Assembly: GCF_037975245.1 (NCBI RefSeq)
Contig: NC_092565.1
Span: 18,145,999-18,209,998, forward strand
DNA length: 64,000 nt
Origin: Apostichopus japonicus
Lineage: Eukaryota > Echinodermata > Holothuroidea > Aspidochirotida > Stichopodidae
Reading direction: 5' to 3'
Shown: piece after piece, positions 35,504 through 47,442 of the stretch
Layout of the letters: every line of letters begins with the position of its first letter
Position numbering within the stretch: position 1 is the stretch's first letter
Program-made: the position numbers and the translations under genes
The notes under the pieces: generated by a model
The model's input: only the letters and a program-made list of their open reading frames with translations
Databases searched by the model: none
Told to the model about the DNA's origin: nothing

Positions 35504-36900
35504 GACACCGACTAGTGAGCTCTACGTGAAAAGGAAAGGAAAACAATGTCTCATCAGTAAAAGCCTTTAACAAATTAGATAATAGTGAAAATCTTAACAT
35601 TACAAGAATAAGGAAACAACAATTTTTGGCAAATAATTAAGTAAGACACTTAAATAAATGAAAGTAAAACTAAAGGAAAGTTACACCGAAATGAGAATGC
35701 TCCTATAAAAGTTAATTAGGTATCTAGAGTACTCCTTTAATAATTAAATACAGGGACGGCTCCTTTAATTACGTGTGGTCATGGGACCATGCACAGAGTG
35801 AACATTACCTAAGTTTACAATTCCGATTAGGAATTGACTAGTAACTAAATTATGGCAAAGCAAATACAAATGCCTGTTATTCCCCTAATAACGATTTGTT
35901 GTCGGTTATTCACCTTATAACCATTTATCCTCAACTTGTAACCTATCAAAATGGCTCTATAACAATCGTTGCATATTAGCTAACTTTCCAAAGTTATAAT
36001 TAAAAGGTGTACATATTTCCCAGTACAAGAAATTAATCTCTATTGAAAACCTAAAAGAAGTATCCAACATTTAGTTAAAACAACCTTTCAGTACACATTA
36101 ATAACATGTCAATAAAAAAAACTCGGCCTCAAGTTCACATTGACATTACGAACATGATTTAAGACTATTACATCTAACGACTCATGGGCGCGGCTATCTT
36201 AAATACAAGTACTTCACTAAATCAGGGCGCTATGCGAAAATATAAGTTTACTATGACGTAAGGTCCCCTGTTAAGGCTACAATACAATATGTTCATGTGA
36301 CTTACATAAAATACGATCTTAGGAACCACTGATATCATTAAGTATGGAGATAGAAAATTATGATGAAGGTTGATTAAAGGTTCTGGAAAAGCACTTATAC
36401 TATTATTTACGAAATCTTAACTCAGCATTTTACAGAAATATTGGATTGAAAAGTTACGAAGTATGCTGAAAAGTTAAGCCTATAGTCTAAACTACTCAGG
36501 CAGTAGCCTACCATTGTAAGAGTGTTAACAGTACAAATAGGGCCAACCGTGACTCTGAACTTGATCGAGAGTAACAAAATCTAACTGATATATTATGAAT
36601 TACAGAACCCTTGTTTGCTTAAGAGATATAAAAAGAAGAGAAATTATATAATTACCTCATAGAGCTATTAAAGAAACAACTTCAAATGCTTCAAAAGCAG
36701 ACAAAAACGTAGCGAAAAGGTCAATAGATATCTTGAAGGTGTTGTTATAACTAGTAAAAGTAACGTAGTGTCTTAGAACAATGGATTTCAAGGCTACCCT
36801 ACGCCCTGAAGGGTCTCCCAATCTGAACGGAAGGGTTTGACCAGTTCCGGTGTTCAAATTCTAAGGCAGGCCAGCTATAACAAAAGGGCATGGCTCTACA
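35504..36900 (-). repeat. LTR copy B (5' LTR in element orientation), truncated
   Basis: 1397 bp matching 29667-31026, with a 24-bp insertion near 36136-36159 and scattered substitutions. It lacks the 154 bp that carry the TGTAACGCC end of copy A; in place of these lies the collagen fragment. Its other end, CTCTACA at 36900, abuts SRCR intron sequence. Confidence 0.85.
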
Positions 36901-37033
36901 TAAGTAATAATAAAATAGCAATATTAACTTGAACTTATCATTTTATGACAACTACTTTTAATGTATTAAAAAGATATTTTCATCATGAAATCAACAACTG
37001 ATAGCATATATTCTTTACATTTATTTCACTAAC

Positions 37034-37345
37034 CATCAATAAAAGTACAGCTGACGCCAGCGTCCTCGTTGTGCCCACAGTTGTGGACAGTTGTGTGAGC
37101 ACAATCAAGTAGAGAGCTTTCAGAGCCTGAACACTCAACGTCGTCTAAGTGTATCAATCCTGTTCCTTCTGAGAAGAAGGCGACACAATGCGCTCCAAGA
37201 GCTCTGTCAAATCCTAGTTGACGACACACTACTTCAGCATCACTAATGTCCCACAGATCGTCACAAACTGTGCCCCATTCACCATTCAAGAAAATCTCAA
37301 CTCTTCCAGCTGTAGCATTGCCGTCTACAAGACGAAGTTGTCCTT
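37034..37345 (-). CDS. SRCR domain exon, array 2, unit 1
   Basis: A 312-bp intact SRCR exon in phase 1-1. It begins at a TATTTAG acceptor 12 bases further in than type C exons use, because the original acceptor position reads TTTCG. The domain opens [10 protein letters not shown] with an N-A-T sequon, then [32 protein letters not shown] and HNEDAGVSC. An extra cysteine occurs in GAHCVAFF, making seven. It is the last intact domain before the LTR insertion. Confidence 0.88.
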
Positions 37346-37551
37346 CTAAATACAAATCGAAAACATGAAAGCTAAACCCAAACTGTACGAGTCTTTATTT
37401 AATCTTAAAGTTATAATATAAGTAATAATAAAGTAGCAATATTAACTTGCACTTAACCTTTTACGACAACTACTGTTAATACATTAATAGTATATTTTCA
37501 TCATGAAATCAACAACTGACAGCATTAATTCTTTACATTTATTTCACTAAC

Positions 37552-37863
37552 CATCAAAAGAAGCACAGCTGACGCCAGCGTCCTCGTTGTGCCCACAGTT
37601 GTGGAAAGTCTCGTAAGCACAATCAAGTAGAGAGCTTTCAGAGCCTGAACACTGAACTTCGTCTAAGTGTATCAATCCTGTTCCTGCTGAGAAGAAGGCG
37701 TCACTATGCGCTCCAAGAGCTCTGTCAAATCCTAGTTGAAGACAAACTACTTCAGCATCACTAATGTCCCACAGATCGTCACAAACTGTGCCCCATTCAC
37801 CATTCAAGAAAATCTCAACTCTTCCAGCTGTAGCATTCCCGTCTACAAGACGAAGTTGTCCTT
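37552..37863 (-). CDS. SRCR domain exon, array 2, unit 2
   Basis: A 312-bp intact exon with the shifted TATTTAG acceptor and GTTAGT donor. Distinctive residues are VVCLQLG (Arg to Leu in the conserved CRQLG), SDAFFSAGTG, LDEVQC and YETFHNC. Six cysteines are present. This unit is more diverged from its neighbours than the units of array 1 are from one another. Confidence 0.88.
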
Positions 37864-38068
37864 CTAAATACAATGGAAAACATGAAAGGTAAACCCAAAC
37901 TGTACGAGTCTTTATTTAATCTTAAAGTTATAATATAAGTAATAATAAAGTAGCAATGTTAACTTGCACTTAACATTTTACGACATTTACTGTTAACGTA
38001 TTAAAAGGATCTTTTCACCATGAAATCAACAACTGATAGCAATAATTCTTTACATTTCTTTCACTAAC

Positions 38069-38380
38069 CATCAAAAAAAGTACAGCTGACGCCAGCGTCC
38101 TCGCCGTGCCCACAGTTGTGGTCAGACGTGTGAACGCAATCAAGTAGAGAACTTTCAGAGCCTGAACACTCAACGTCGTCTAAGTGTATCAATCCTGTTC
38201 CTTCTGAGAAGAAGCCGACACTAAGCGCTCCAAGATCTCTGTCAAATCCTAGTTGACGACAAACTACTTCAGCATCACTAATGTCCCACTGATCGTCACA
38301 AACTGTGCCCCATTCACCATTCAAGAAAATCTCAACTCTTCCAGCTGTAGCATTCCCGTCTACAAGACGAAGTTGTCCTT
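38069..38380 (-). CDS. SRCR domain exon, array 2, unit 3
   Basis: A 312-bp intact exon with the same shifted acceptor. It differs by DDQWD for DDLWD, FDRDLGALSVGF and VHTSDHNCGHGEDAG. Cysteines and splice sites are intact. Unit spacing in this cluster is 517-518 bp, shorter than in array 1 because both exon and intron are shorter. Confidence 0.88.
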
Positions 38381-38491
38381 CTAAATACAAATCGAAAACA
38401 TGAAAGGTAAACCCAAACTGTACGAGTCTTTATTTAATCTTAAAGTTATAATACAAGTAATAATAAAGTAGCAATATTAACTTGTTGTGCC

Positions 38492-38712
38492 AACAGTTGC
38501 TAAGTGTATCAATCCTGTTCCTGCTGAGACGAAGGCGACACTATGCGCTCCAAGAGCTCTGTCAAATCCTAGTTGACGACAAACTACTTCAGCATCACTA
38601 ATGTCCCACAGATCGTCACAAACTGTGCCCCATTCACCATTAAAGAAAATCTCAACTCTTCCAGCTGTAGCATTGCCGTCTTCAAGACGAAGTTGTCCTT
38701 CATAGTACGAAT
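38492..38712 (-). pseudogene. Truncated SRCR exon
   Basis: The acceptor (CCATCAG) and first two thirds of the domain up to GTGLIHL are intact, using the array 1 acceptor position. A deletion then fuses this point to TTGTGCC near the former 3' end; the core cysteines, the final cysteines and the donor are missing. The exon cannot give a complete domain. Confidence 0.85.
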
Positions 38713-38865
38713 CTGATGGAATGGTCACATATAACATTTAGTTGAGCAAACATGAAAAGTTAAGCTTAACAGAAGAGTCCTTCATGATAAAATCAGTTTT
38801 CTCTAATTATTGTGAATTAAGATTTTTTTTCATAAAAGTTACCGTAGTAGCACTACTACGGTAAC

Positions 38866-39040
38866 TTGTCCTTCATAGTACGAATCTGATGGAATGGTCA
38901 CATATAACATTTAGTTGAGCAAACATGAAAAGTTAATCTAAACAGAAGAGTCCTTCATGATAACATTTTTCACAATTTGTTCATAAAAGTTACCGTAGTA
39001 GCAATAACAATAGTACGAATCTGATGGAATGGTCACAAAT
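38866..39040 (-). pseudogene. Two broken copies of an SRCR acceptor region
   Basis: 38866-38925 and 39008-39062 repeat the exon start and the preceding intron (TAGTACGAATCTGATGGAATGGTCAC on the plus strand), ending abruptly in each case. These are remnants of local tandem duplication at the 5' edge of array 2; no signal-peptide exon is seen beyond them. Confidence 0.75.
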
Positions 39041-41536
39041 AACATTTTGTTGACCAAACATGAAAAACCAAGCAGAATATCTTCTAAGATTAAATAACTT
39101 CTCTTTGTTTTACATTTTACATAGCACTTCTAGCTCAAAGATTGGTTATATGACCTTTCATGATATAGGATGTCATCACTCACATGAACCCCACTGCTAA
39201 TACCCAGGCGTACACCCCAAAAAGATTGACACTTTCGGTTTAGGAGGACTTTGTGTCACACTCAATTAACCATTTTTCTCATGACATTCAATATTTCACA
39301 AACAGCGATGTTAACATTACATGAGATTTCTCCTACACGGGCCCCAGGTAAGATTATAGATCTGATGGTGGGAAAGATATCTTACGGGAAGCAAATCTTG
39401 AAGTTTAGAGAAGTTTACGCTGACAGCAATACCGCTTTTACTTCACACTTGCTATGACTGACAAAGTACCAGGTCCTACGCAATACCCTACTTTATCTAC
39501 GAGGATACACTGTAAACAGTCTTCAATGTCTTAATCTGATATTCACCATTATTGACGAGAGGCGACACTATACACTTTGTCATTCTGTCTGTGTGTATGA
39601 CAAAGCTTTGAAGACGAAGTTACTTCCGTCTAGGTCACATGTTTATCTCACAAGAAAGTAGAAAAACCTGCTGTTCCATGCATCTATGAGCAAACGCAAC
39701 ACTTTGCTAGCTACGACACTGTACAGGTACCTTCCGGGTTTATTGTTAATTCCGGGAAAAAGTAAACTACTTGAATGTATGGGTCCCAACCCCGGTACTT
39801 AGAGTTCTACATTCCATACACATGAAATTGGATTTGACTGGAATAAGAGTATTATTTACTAATACTATAAAATATGAAGCTGACTTCAAACGGTTTTGAA
39901 CCTTGGAATATTTGTTCTCTTCTCAATGGGGCGGCGAGGTAAGGATGCGACGGATGTGACTTACTGAATCACTTTAATGCTTGGAAAGAAAGATAGGAAT
40001 ACACTCTAGCTAATGGTTAATGGAATACTTGCATAAAGATAGTAAAATCCAAAGTATTATACGGGGACGCACGATGGGCGTTTTACGGTTGGGAACTGTC
40101 TACCAGCATTAATAGCAAATTCTATATCAAATCCCTTCTTTAGGTTGGAAGGGAAAATCATATATCAACCGCAGTTATTCACATGTTAACTAAATGTAAT
40201 ATGAATTGAAATTACTAGAGGACGGTTATGAGGCTAACAATCAATGTATATTCTTATTCAGTTTACGTTTGTCATAACTTTACGATAACAATATCTTTAT
40301 AATAACGAGGTTGGAATACGATATAAGGAAAATGGCAGTTTTGTGATGTATTACTGCGTTCCATGGCAGATACTTTCCTACTACATAATTTCCTAATACT
40401 GATAACACTCTGCGCCAGAATAGCTTACTTCCACCGAGCCTTACCAAAAGACGTGGATGGTAGAACTATATTGTTCATAGTGATAGTAAAAATGATTTGT
40501 AGTGAACTAATCAGCCCCTATGAAGAAAATAGGCGCCTATTATATCCTAGGATATCAATACGAGTTGGTGCGATGTAAATTTCCCGGACTGACATAAGTA
40601 TGGGTAGAAACCTTTTTGGAACTTCACGAGGGAATGATGTCATAAGGCCGTTGAATTCCGATTCCCGTGTCGGGTGCTGAAGTCCTCATCCTGGAAAAAT
40701 AGTAGACAGTTAGATGACAAAGGTACAACCCGAGTCATATTTAGCACAAATTGGGCCTATAATTAATTTTCAAGGACAGTTGTCCCCCTGCCCCATCCCA
40801 CTTGTGCATGCCACTAGTCTATAAACGTAGATTCCCCCCCCCCCCCCCCTTCGGTGGTTAAAACTAGCTCAGCTGTTTGAAAGTGAAGGATTCTTTAATG
40901 AGTATATTATTTGAGGGAAGGGACGGGGGGAGGGTGTCGTAATATCATACAATCTGTAAAGTCTACAGCCTAAGTTTCTCTCAAGTGCACGGGGTTCTCC
41001 ACTATTGTAGAATCTCCGCATTTACAAGGGCGCAAACCACAAAGTTACATTGAAACCTGCAGACAAAATGGATCATCTGCACATATCGCAACACAATTTC
41101 CAGTATTTGAATGTTATTTCAATATAAGGGCACTTGTGTTAGTACATTTTAAATAGGCTCAATATAAGGGCTCTTTCATAGATAACTAAATGGAAAAGAA
41201 TATTTCTTCCCAAAAGGGGCACTTGTTATGTATCAAAGGTGGCACGGTGAGGTGTTTAAAAAATGTAATTCTGGTAATATTCGGTACAATCTTATATATA
41301 ATTCATCTTGTAAATATCAAGTGTGAGCTGTCTAAAACGAAAGTGTCATACTAATAATAGAGGAAAGTGAATGCAACATAATTACTCATAATACACAAAA
41401 TAAAATTTACAATCAGGATCACAATTTCAGTATGATGATGCACTTTTCCAAACAAAATATCACATTGAAATGTTGTCGTCTAATTGGCTACTTAAACATA
41501 AACCAAAGCCTCTGAATGTTTCAACACTCCAATAGC

Positions 41537-42482
41537 ACCACAGGGTAGTATAAATGGACCAGTATATTTCACCTGCTATACTAGCACAATGAACACATGT
41601 ATCAGTGATGACCAATTCCTCATTGGCTACGCCGATGACCACAGTATCTACTCTAGTTTTAAACCCGGAGACGTTTCTTCAGAATTTGAGTCAATCAGGG
41701 GTCTTTCATCAACTCTAGAAAATGTGAAACTCTGGATGCAATTTAACCGTCTTAAGATGAATGATGAAAAATCGGAGTTTATCGTTTTCGGAAGCAATCG
41801 CCAACTACCAAAGTGTAATACAGACGTTTTATCCATTGGGGACACTCCCGTCCGTCGTACCCATAGTGTGAAGCTACTAGGTGTTTACTTGGATGAAACC
41901 CTCAATCTCAAACATCATATTTCCATGAAAGCTCGTGCATCAGCCCTCGCCATGTTTAATCTGAAGAAGATCCGGAAATATTTGGACAAGTCGACATGTC
42001 TCAAAATTGCAAATGCCATGATTTTCTCTCATATGGACTATTGCAATGGTCTTTTTATCAACCTCCCGGCCTCCACACTTCATCCCCTACAAAGGATCCA
42101 AAATTACACGGCTAAAATTATTCTCGGCAGATCAAAATATGATAGTGCCTCCGCAGCATTGAAGGAGCTGCATGTCCTCCCCGTCAATGTCCGTGCCGAG
42201 TACAAGATCCTCCTCCTCGTTTATAAGTGTATACGTAATTCAGCACCAGCTTATCTGTCCGAGTTCCTGGAAATTAAGACACCTGGTCGTTCAACACGCT
42301 CGTCAAAGGGCATCCTTCTTAAGGTTCCTTTCACATGCCGCAATTGTTTCGCAGGCCGCTCTTTCAGCGTCGCTGGCCCTAGACTTTGGAACGCTCTCCC
42401 CGTCGACACAAGAAATTCGAAGACCATCAGAACTTTTAAAGCTGCTTTAAAGACTCATTTATTTAAGAAATCGTTTTTATAA
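41537..42482 (+). CDS. 5'-truncated CR1/L2-like LINE reverse transcriptase end
   Basis: The frame opens at PQGSINGPVYF, the RT motif before the catalytic site, and continues through IGYADDHSIY (the YADD catalytic box), LKMNDEKSEFIVFGS, a KLLGVYLD motif, the HMDYCNGLF thumb region and a C terminus with LWNALPVDTR and FKAALKTHLFKK. This is the last third of a CR1/L2-clade non-LTR ORF2. Everything upstream, including the endonuclease and most of RT, is missing, as is usual for 5'-truncated insertions. The frame is open to the stop, so the copy is fairly young, but it is not autonomous. Confidence 0.9.
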
Positions 42483-42558
42483 TTGTTTTGTTTGTTCAGC
42501 GCCATTGAGTGTTTTTTACAGTAATGTGCGCTATACCAAGTTTTACTACCTTAACCTT
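42483..42558 (+). mobile_element. LINE 3' UTR and tail
   Basis: The segment reads GCGCCATTGAGTG..TGCGCTATACCAAGTTTT and ends with ACTACCTTAACCTTAA, a short TTAACC-like tail. The TGCGCTATA motif is typical of L2/CR1-like 3' ends. Duplicated flanking sequence resumes at about 42559. Confidence 0.75.
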
Positions 42559-43367
42559 AAAGTTCTTCAACGTCGTAGCAGTTGTCCTATTACCCTTTTA
42601 TTTTGAGTTTTGTATTCATTTAAAAAACTTGACAAACCCACAGCGACCTAACTAGAAAGCGTCTGCCATTTTCTTTTTCAGTTTTACCCATCCAAATACT
42701 CACATTATCGGGCTGTAAACCGTCGAAACTGCAATAGGACACCCAGGACTTCTCAAAAGCACAACGAAGGGGGGGGGGGGAGATGGCGTTCTACAGTAGC
42801 CGATGCCTTGTGCCGATGCAGAGGCAAGCGACCTGGACCTCCACTTCTATTTTCTTTCTTCTTTCGGGGCAACATAGTTACATAGTTTTGCTCAATACAA
42901 GCTACAACTGAAAATATTCCTGTATATTCTTATTTTTTCACCAATTAATTTAGTATGCACTGCTCTTTCGGTATATACTAAGGTAAGTATGTGCCAAACC
43001 TTGTCTTCCTTTGTCCTCTGTACCGAGAATCCTGGATCCACCACTGCGATAGGATACTAGATATATGTTACCAGTGCTATATAACTGAATGATTCTACAA
43101 CGGGGATTCATGCATTATTTGCGAATGCATATCTGTAACATATAGATACTATAATGATATTTCAGTTATGGATAAAACATTACCACCTACCTTGTGCGGA
43201 AGATTTGTAAAGAATGGAAGAAAACAGGAAAATTAAATATAAAAAAGCAGGTGGATTCATTATTAACATTCTGGTAATGGTTCAGCTGTAGTATTTGAAC
43301 AAAATTGGTCACTAACTCGATTCTGATATAAGTACCTCCAGTGAACGCGCGCTCCTAACTGTACTGT

Positions 43368-44960
43368 GTTATTAGTCAGTCCCCAACGAGCGAGTTAATG
43401 AGCTCATAGAGCAGTTTTCTTGTAGCCCCGCCCCCAAAATTTGACTAGACGATAAAATGTCACGAAACGTCTTGAGACCTACCCCTCTGGTTTAAATGTT
43501 TGAATAATGCATAAAAGGCGTCGCTAGCCACCATGACGCGGTAAGTTGAATCTCATAACATATATTTTTCGTAATTAAACAGTACATATTTGTTTTCGTA
43601 CTTTCTGATAAATCTCCATTGAATTTGGCGCCACTTTTAAGGCTCCAAGAATTGCCGTTCATTTTGACGTAAACTTTAGAAAAATGCATATGTTTGGTAA
43701 AATTGGCTAGATAAGACTGCTCTTTTCATTGATTCCAAATTTGCGATTGGAAATGCACTAGTCTTGTCAATAATCATCGTATTAACTTACGGCAAAACAC
43801 AGCGTTATGTAATACAGATGTTAGGACTTTGTATCGGCTCTGCGTGTACATTTAATGATGTACATTGCTTTAGTTCGTGGCAAACGCCCATGTCAAACTA
43901 TAGTGTACACCTCATACTTCATAGTCATTATATTACTATAGCCCAGAAATAAAGGAGCAGAAAATGCCCATCTTCTTTCAACACAGTATGCAAGCTCCGA
44001 AGGTGAAGTGTGGCCTAGGAAAAAATTACCTCACACTAACCACGGCAAAATACCACCACTTTTTCCATGGTAAACTGTGGTACAATACCACAATTTTACT
44101 TTGAATGGTCCTTTGGAAGCGGTTTACCACAGTTTTTCCATAGTACCATACAACAATTTTACCATGATTTTTATCACTTTCTATTTCATCTTCACCATGG
44201 TTTTATCTCAAATTTACCCTATGGGGACTATGGCATTACCATAATTTTACCCTAATTGTACCACAGTTTCACCTTAAATTTATCAGAGTTACATCTCAAT
44301 TGCACAACAGTTTTCCCTTCTTGTCTTAATTATAATCAGTACACCACAAATTACCTTAAATTTCACCCATTGGTGGATTTTATCATAATTTGGCTAGTTG
44401 AAACATACAGCAAAGCAACTCACACTGTGTGTGATGTCGTATGTATATTATGACATATTATTTTATATGCACCAGATTTGGTCAATATGCTGCAGTCAAA
44501 ACATGCATGACAACAATATAAAGGTTTTACAGTATATGGTATGTACATTTTTTGTAAAGCAAAATAAGTATGTACCATTATATTTATTTTATAGGGCTAC
44601 TGTGGCAAATGTACCATGTTTTACCCCAATTTAACCATAGTTTACTGCTGTGAGACTAGGGTACATCTTCTTGCTGGGAGCAAGAAGATATATCTTATAT
44701 AGGGTGATATATTATAATTGTATTCATGTACATTTTAAGTGTTCGACCAAACTTTCTAAACGACAACAGTTCTTGCCATTCCTGGACTTGCCTTTCATTT
44801 AAACATTCCGTCCTACTACTTTACCTCAAATCTTTTTCATAGTGTTTAAAATCTATGTTTTGTTGTCTTGTTACTAATTTCTTACAGTTTTACGTCTCAA
44901 AGTTTAATGTAATATGAACGAGTTTAAGCCAAAAAATGTGTTGTCATAATTCTTAAAGTG
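43368..44960. repeat. Non-coding; repeats of TTTACCACAGTT type
   Basis: From about 44040 to 44650 the sequence is built of variants of TTTACCACAGTTTTACC and its complement, interspersed with unique sequence. A tight hairpin TCTTCTTGCT/AGCAAGAAGA lies at 44668-44692. No gene is supported. Confidence 0.5.
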
Positions 44961-45056
44961 GCCATGACACGAAAATTTCAGAGTCCTATCTTTGGGGATC
45001 CATCTAGGCATGTCCTCTAGAACATATATCAACCATTCTGCTAGTTAAAAACTTGA

Positions 45057-45240
45057 TTTTTCCAGTTGAAAATTGAGAATTAATTCACCCTCTTCGGGGC
45101 TTGAAAAGTTCGTTCGCCCGAAAAAAATTCCCTAATCCAAAAATTCCCTAATTCCCTTTTTCCAGTTGAAAATTGAGAATCAATTCACCCTCTTCGGGGC
45201 TTGAAAAGTTCGTTCGCCCGAAAAAATTCCCTAATCCAAT
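45057..45240. repeat. Two tandem copies, about 98-bp spacing
   Basis: Each copy reads TTTTTCCAGTTGAAAATTGAG, AATTCACCCTCTTCGGGGC, TTGAAAAGTTCGTTCGCCCG and AAATTCCCTAATCC. They lie immediately before the CRE pair. Confidence 0.85.
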
Positions 45241-45257
45241 GACGTCATGTGACGTCA
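45240..45257. promoter_or_regulatory. Two perfect CRE palindromes
   Basis: TGACGTCA occurs twice, at 45240-45247 and 45250-45257, separated by 2 bp. This is the consensus for CREB/ATF dimers. The first ATG of the broken ORF at 45397 lies about 140 bp downstream, so the pair may mark an old promoter. Confidence 0.5.
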
Positions 45258-45396
45258 TGTTAGGAGCACGATTTGCTCTCGCTTTTCCTCCGAACATATA
45301 TACACATACTTAAACTACGACAAGTGTACATAAATACACACACAAAAAAAAGCGATATCAAGTCAGCGCGAAATCAAAATCTAAATTCCCCGTGGA

Positions 45397-45640
45397 ATGG
45401 CAGATTTAGAACCAAATACGACAACTGAAGTTCAAAGTGATAGTGGTTCTTCACCAGGCAGTGAAATTGTGCTAGAATTAGGAAGCCCTTTCTCATAATC
45501 GAAGCAGAGAGTGAAGGCGATGATTATGCCCATATTGAACCGAACGTTGAGGGTGGACCTGGGGTGTTACTGTTAAGCATAGAACCGTATCAGTTCGAGC
45601 CTGATAAACGAGCCGAAATTGAAAGAAAAATATTTTAAAA
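45397..45640 (+). pseudogene. Frameshifted ORF with SIEPYQFEP motif
   Basis: An ATG opens MADLEPNTTTEVQSDSG, acidic and serine-rich, and reaches ELGSPF before a stop. Continuing in the next frame gives EAESEGDDYAHIEPN and SIEPYQFEPDKRAE before a second stop. An acidic N terminus and a PYxFEP motif occur in metazoan proteins with a P2X7-receptor C-terminal-type domain, often multicopy; that domain itself is not clear here. It is probably a degraded copy. The assignment is tentative. Confidence 0.35.
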
Positions 45641-47154
45641 ATCCAGTCCATTCTGTGCATGTGTCGTGGAATTCGCGGAACTGCCTATGACCGTGTGCGT
45701 TGTGTTACGGTGACTTCAACCATGGAATCATTACAATTCATATGTAGTGTGTTAGCTATATAATATACTACCCCGGTGCTGCTAATGAGAGTACATCATA
45801 CATGTACAGTATGCTGCGTAGTACTAATACTAGTAGGGTTGGTTGAATACTGAAAGATTGGCCCGGGATGTAAACTGCATTATGCAGCCACGTTAGGTAG
45901 GCATATGTGCTATTTTATACTCATTATTAGGCTAGTACTTATGCCTGAAGTTTTGCAGATCAATTGTCTGAAACTAAAGAACGTTTCATGAAAGGTGCAA
46001 ATTCACAACAAATGTAACCATAACTGTACATTGTATCACTGCTTGTTATTGTGGACATCTTGGGCCAACATTAATACATTTTGAACTTTCATAAAAAATA
46101 AAAAAAATCAGGCAGTACAGATACATAGCAGGTTCAATGGTGCTGGGGGTTCCTACCAAGACACGTCAGGGTTGTGCTACCATCATGTGTAGTCCAAAGG
46201 ATCAGAAGTGAGTTTCCAGCCAATGGTCAGTTCACTGGATTCAAGTTGCCAGGAGAAAACTCAATTGTATAGGAAGCCTTGGTTGAGAACTCCCTCCAGA
46301 AACACCTTTTCTATTCTACGGTTGTGTTGGATTGTCAGGATTCCCTCAGTGTTGAGCTTCTTAGGAGCATTTACCTCCCAGACATGTTTGCTTCGTACCT
46401 TTAATCTGGAAGCCAAAATATCCATATTTCCAATAATATTTGACAGAAAGTCATAATAAAGACAAATGGAGACAGCAGAACTCTTGAACGTTTAGACTTT
46501 GTTTCTTCAACAGCAGGTGCACTTTGTTTTACAATCTTTCTTCAGAAATTCAGCAGTACACCATGTTAATGGTCTCCGATTGTTTTAATGCGTGTGATGC
46601 TGTTTTTTTTTTTCACGTTGCGTGTCAGTGCTGTACGTGTCGCCGTGCGTGGGTAACATTGTTGCATGTAATTGGGGCGCGAAATTCGTCGATAAGTTCG
46701 CAGACAGTAATCAGAATAGGCGAATTAACCTTCGCTAGACTGTTTGAGTGAGCCCTAGAAAGTGCAAAAGAAGGGCCCGAAGGGGTAATGATAACATATT
46801 TTGTTGATTTGGGGGGGGGGGTGGTTACACTCCCAGGCAAGTCAGATATCATGCTGATCATCTTTGAATACTGACAGAAAGAGCATAGTCTATTCAGATT
46901 TTTAAAGAGAATTATCGATGACTTTTTCAGTGATCTGTTTTATCGTTAATAATACCTATGTGGAAATAACAAAACGTCAGCTAACTAGAGTGACCATCTG
47001 TACCCTACATTGCTGACACAATACCCGATTTGCCACAGTTCGTCATGCAAACTGTTTGGTATGTCTTTTGAACTAGCTTAGTCTGCCCCACCAATCAGAC
47101 CCTTCGTCCCCCCCCCCCCTTTGCCCCCCCCCCCATGGAAAAGTCTGGCTACGC
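45641..47154. other. Non-coding stretch
   Basis: No supported gene. An 82-codon plus-strand ORF at 46208-46456 has no recognised similarity. A transposon right end (GGCTACGCCACTG) lies at 47146-47158, after C runs. Confidence 0.5.
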
Positions 47155-47340
47155 CACTGCATGTACTGCAGATTCGACATTACAGACGGTAACAGTTCAC
47201 GTGTGCATTTGTGTGGAACGAAGTCAAAGAAAGTAATCAATGAAACGAAAATCGAATGATAATGGAATTTCATAATCTTGATCTTCTACACTGTATCTAT
47301 GCCTCTGACGCCTCTGGGATAGATACTTTTGGATAATGTT
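47155..47340. repeat. Partial third copy of the 15.9-16.3 kb segment
   Basis: GTTCACGTGTGCATTTGTGTGGAACGAAGTCAAA is joined directly to ATCAATGAAACGAAAATCGAAT, which are about 230 bp apart at 16 kb. Confidence 0.75.
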
Positions 47341-47442
47341 CAGTTTCTGGATTTATTGTGCCTACACGACTGACAACGACTGTAGTCTCAGGACGCTGGA
47401 GTCAGCTGTTCATCTCAGGGTGTTTTGTTTGCTAAAACAAAT

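Larger units (their letters stand above)
29513..36900 (-). mobile_element. LTR-bounded insertion, minus orientation, foreign interior
   Basis: Two long direct repeats bound this 7.4-kb block, which interrupts an SRCR intron (the intron resumes at 36901 with TAAGTAATAATAAAATAGC). Plus-strand ends are TGTAACGCC..CTCTACA, i.e. TG..CA. Next to the left repeat, the minus strand reads TTTGAGCAGGGGAGGATG, a polypurine tract as found before the 3' LTR of Gypsy-type elements. So the element points leftward. The interior has no recognisable gag, protease, reverse transcriptase or integrase; it holds a two-exon gene on the plus strand and a collagen fragment. Target duplication is unclear (at most TAA). 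Confidence 0.7.
39155..43367. repeat. Segmental duplicate, copy 2 (with insertions)
   Basis: Paralogue of 14185-15887. It carries 1.67 kb not present in copy 1 (39423-41090; no supported gene there, only a 71-codon ORF at 40363) and a LINE at 41537-42558. The right part again includes TACCTTGTGCGGAAGATTTGTAA and CGCTCCTAACTGTACTG. Confidence 0.8.

Noticed and set aside
47146-47158. Possible complete hAT element ending GGCTACGCCACTG
   Set aside because: No matching left end or target duplication was found upstream, so only a solitary end can be supported.
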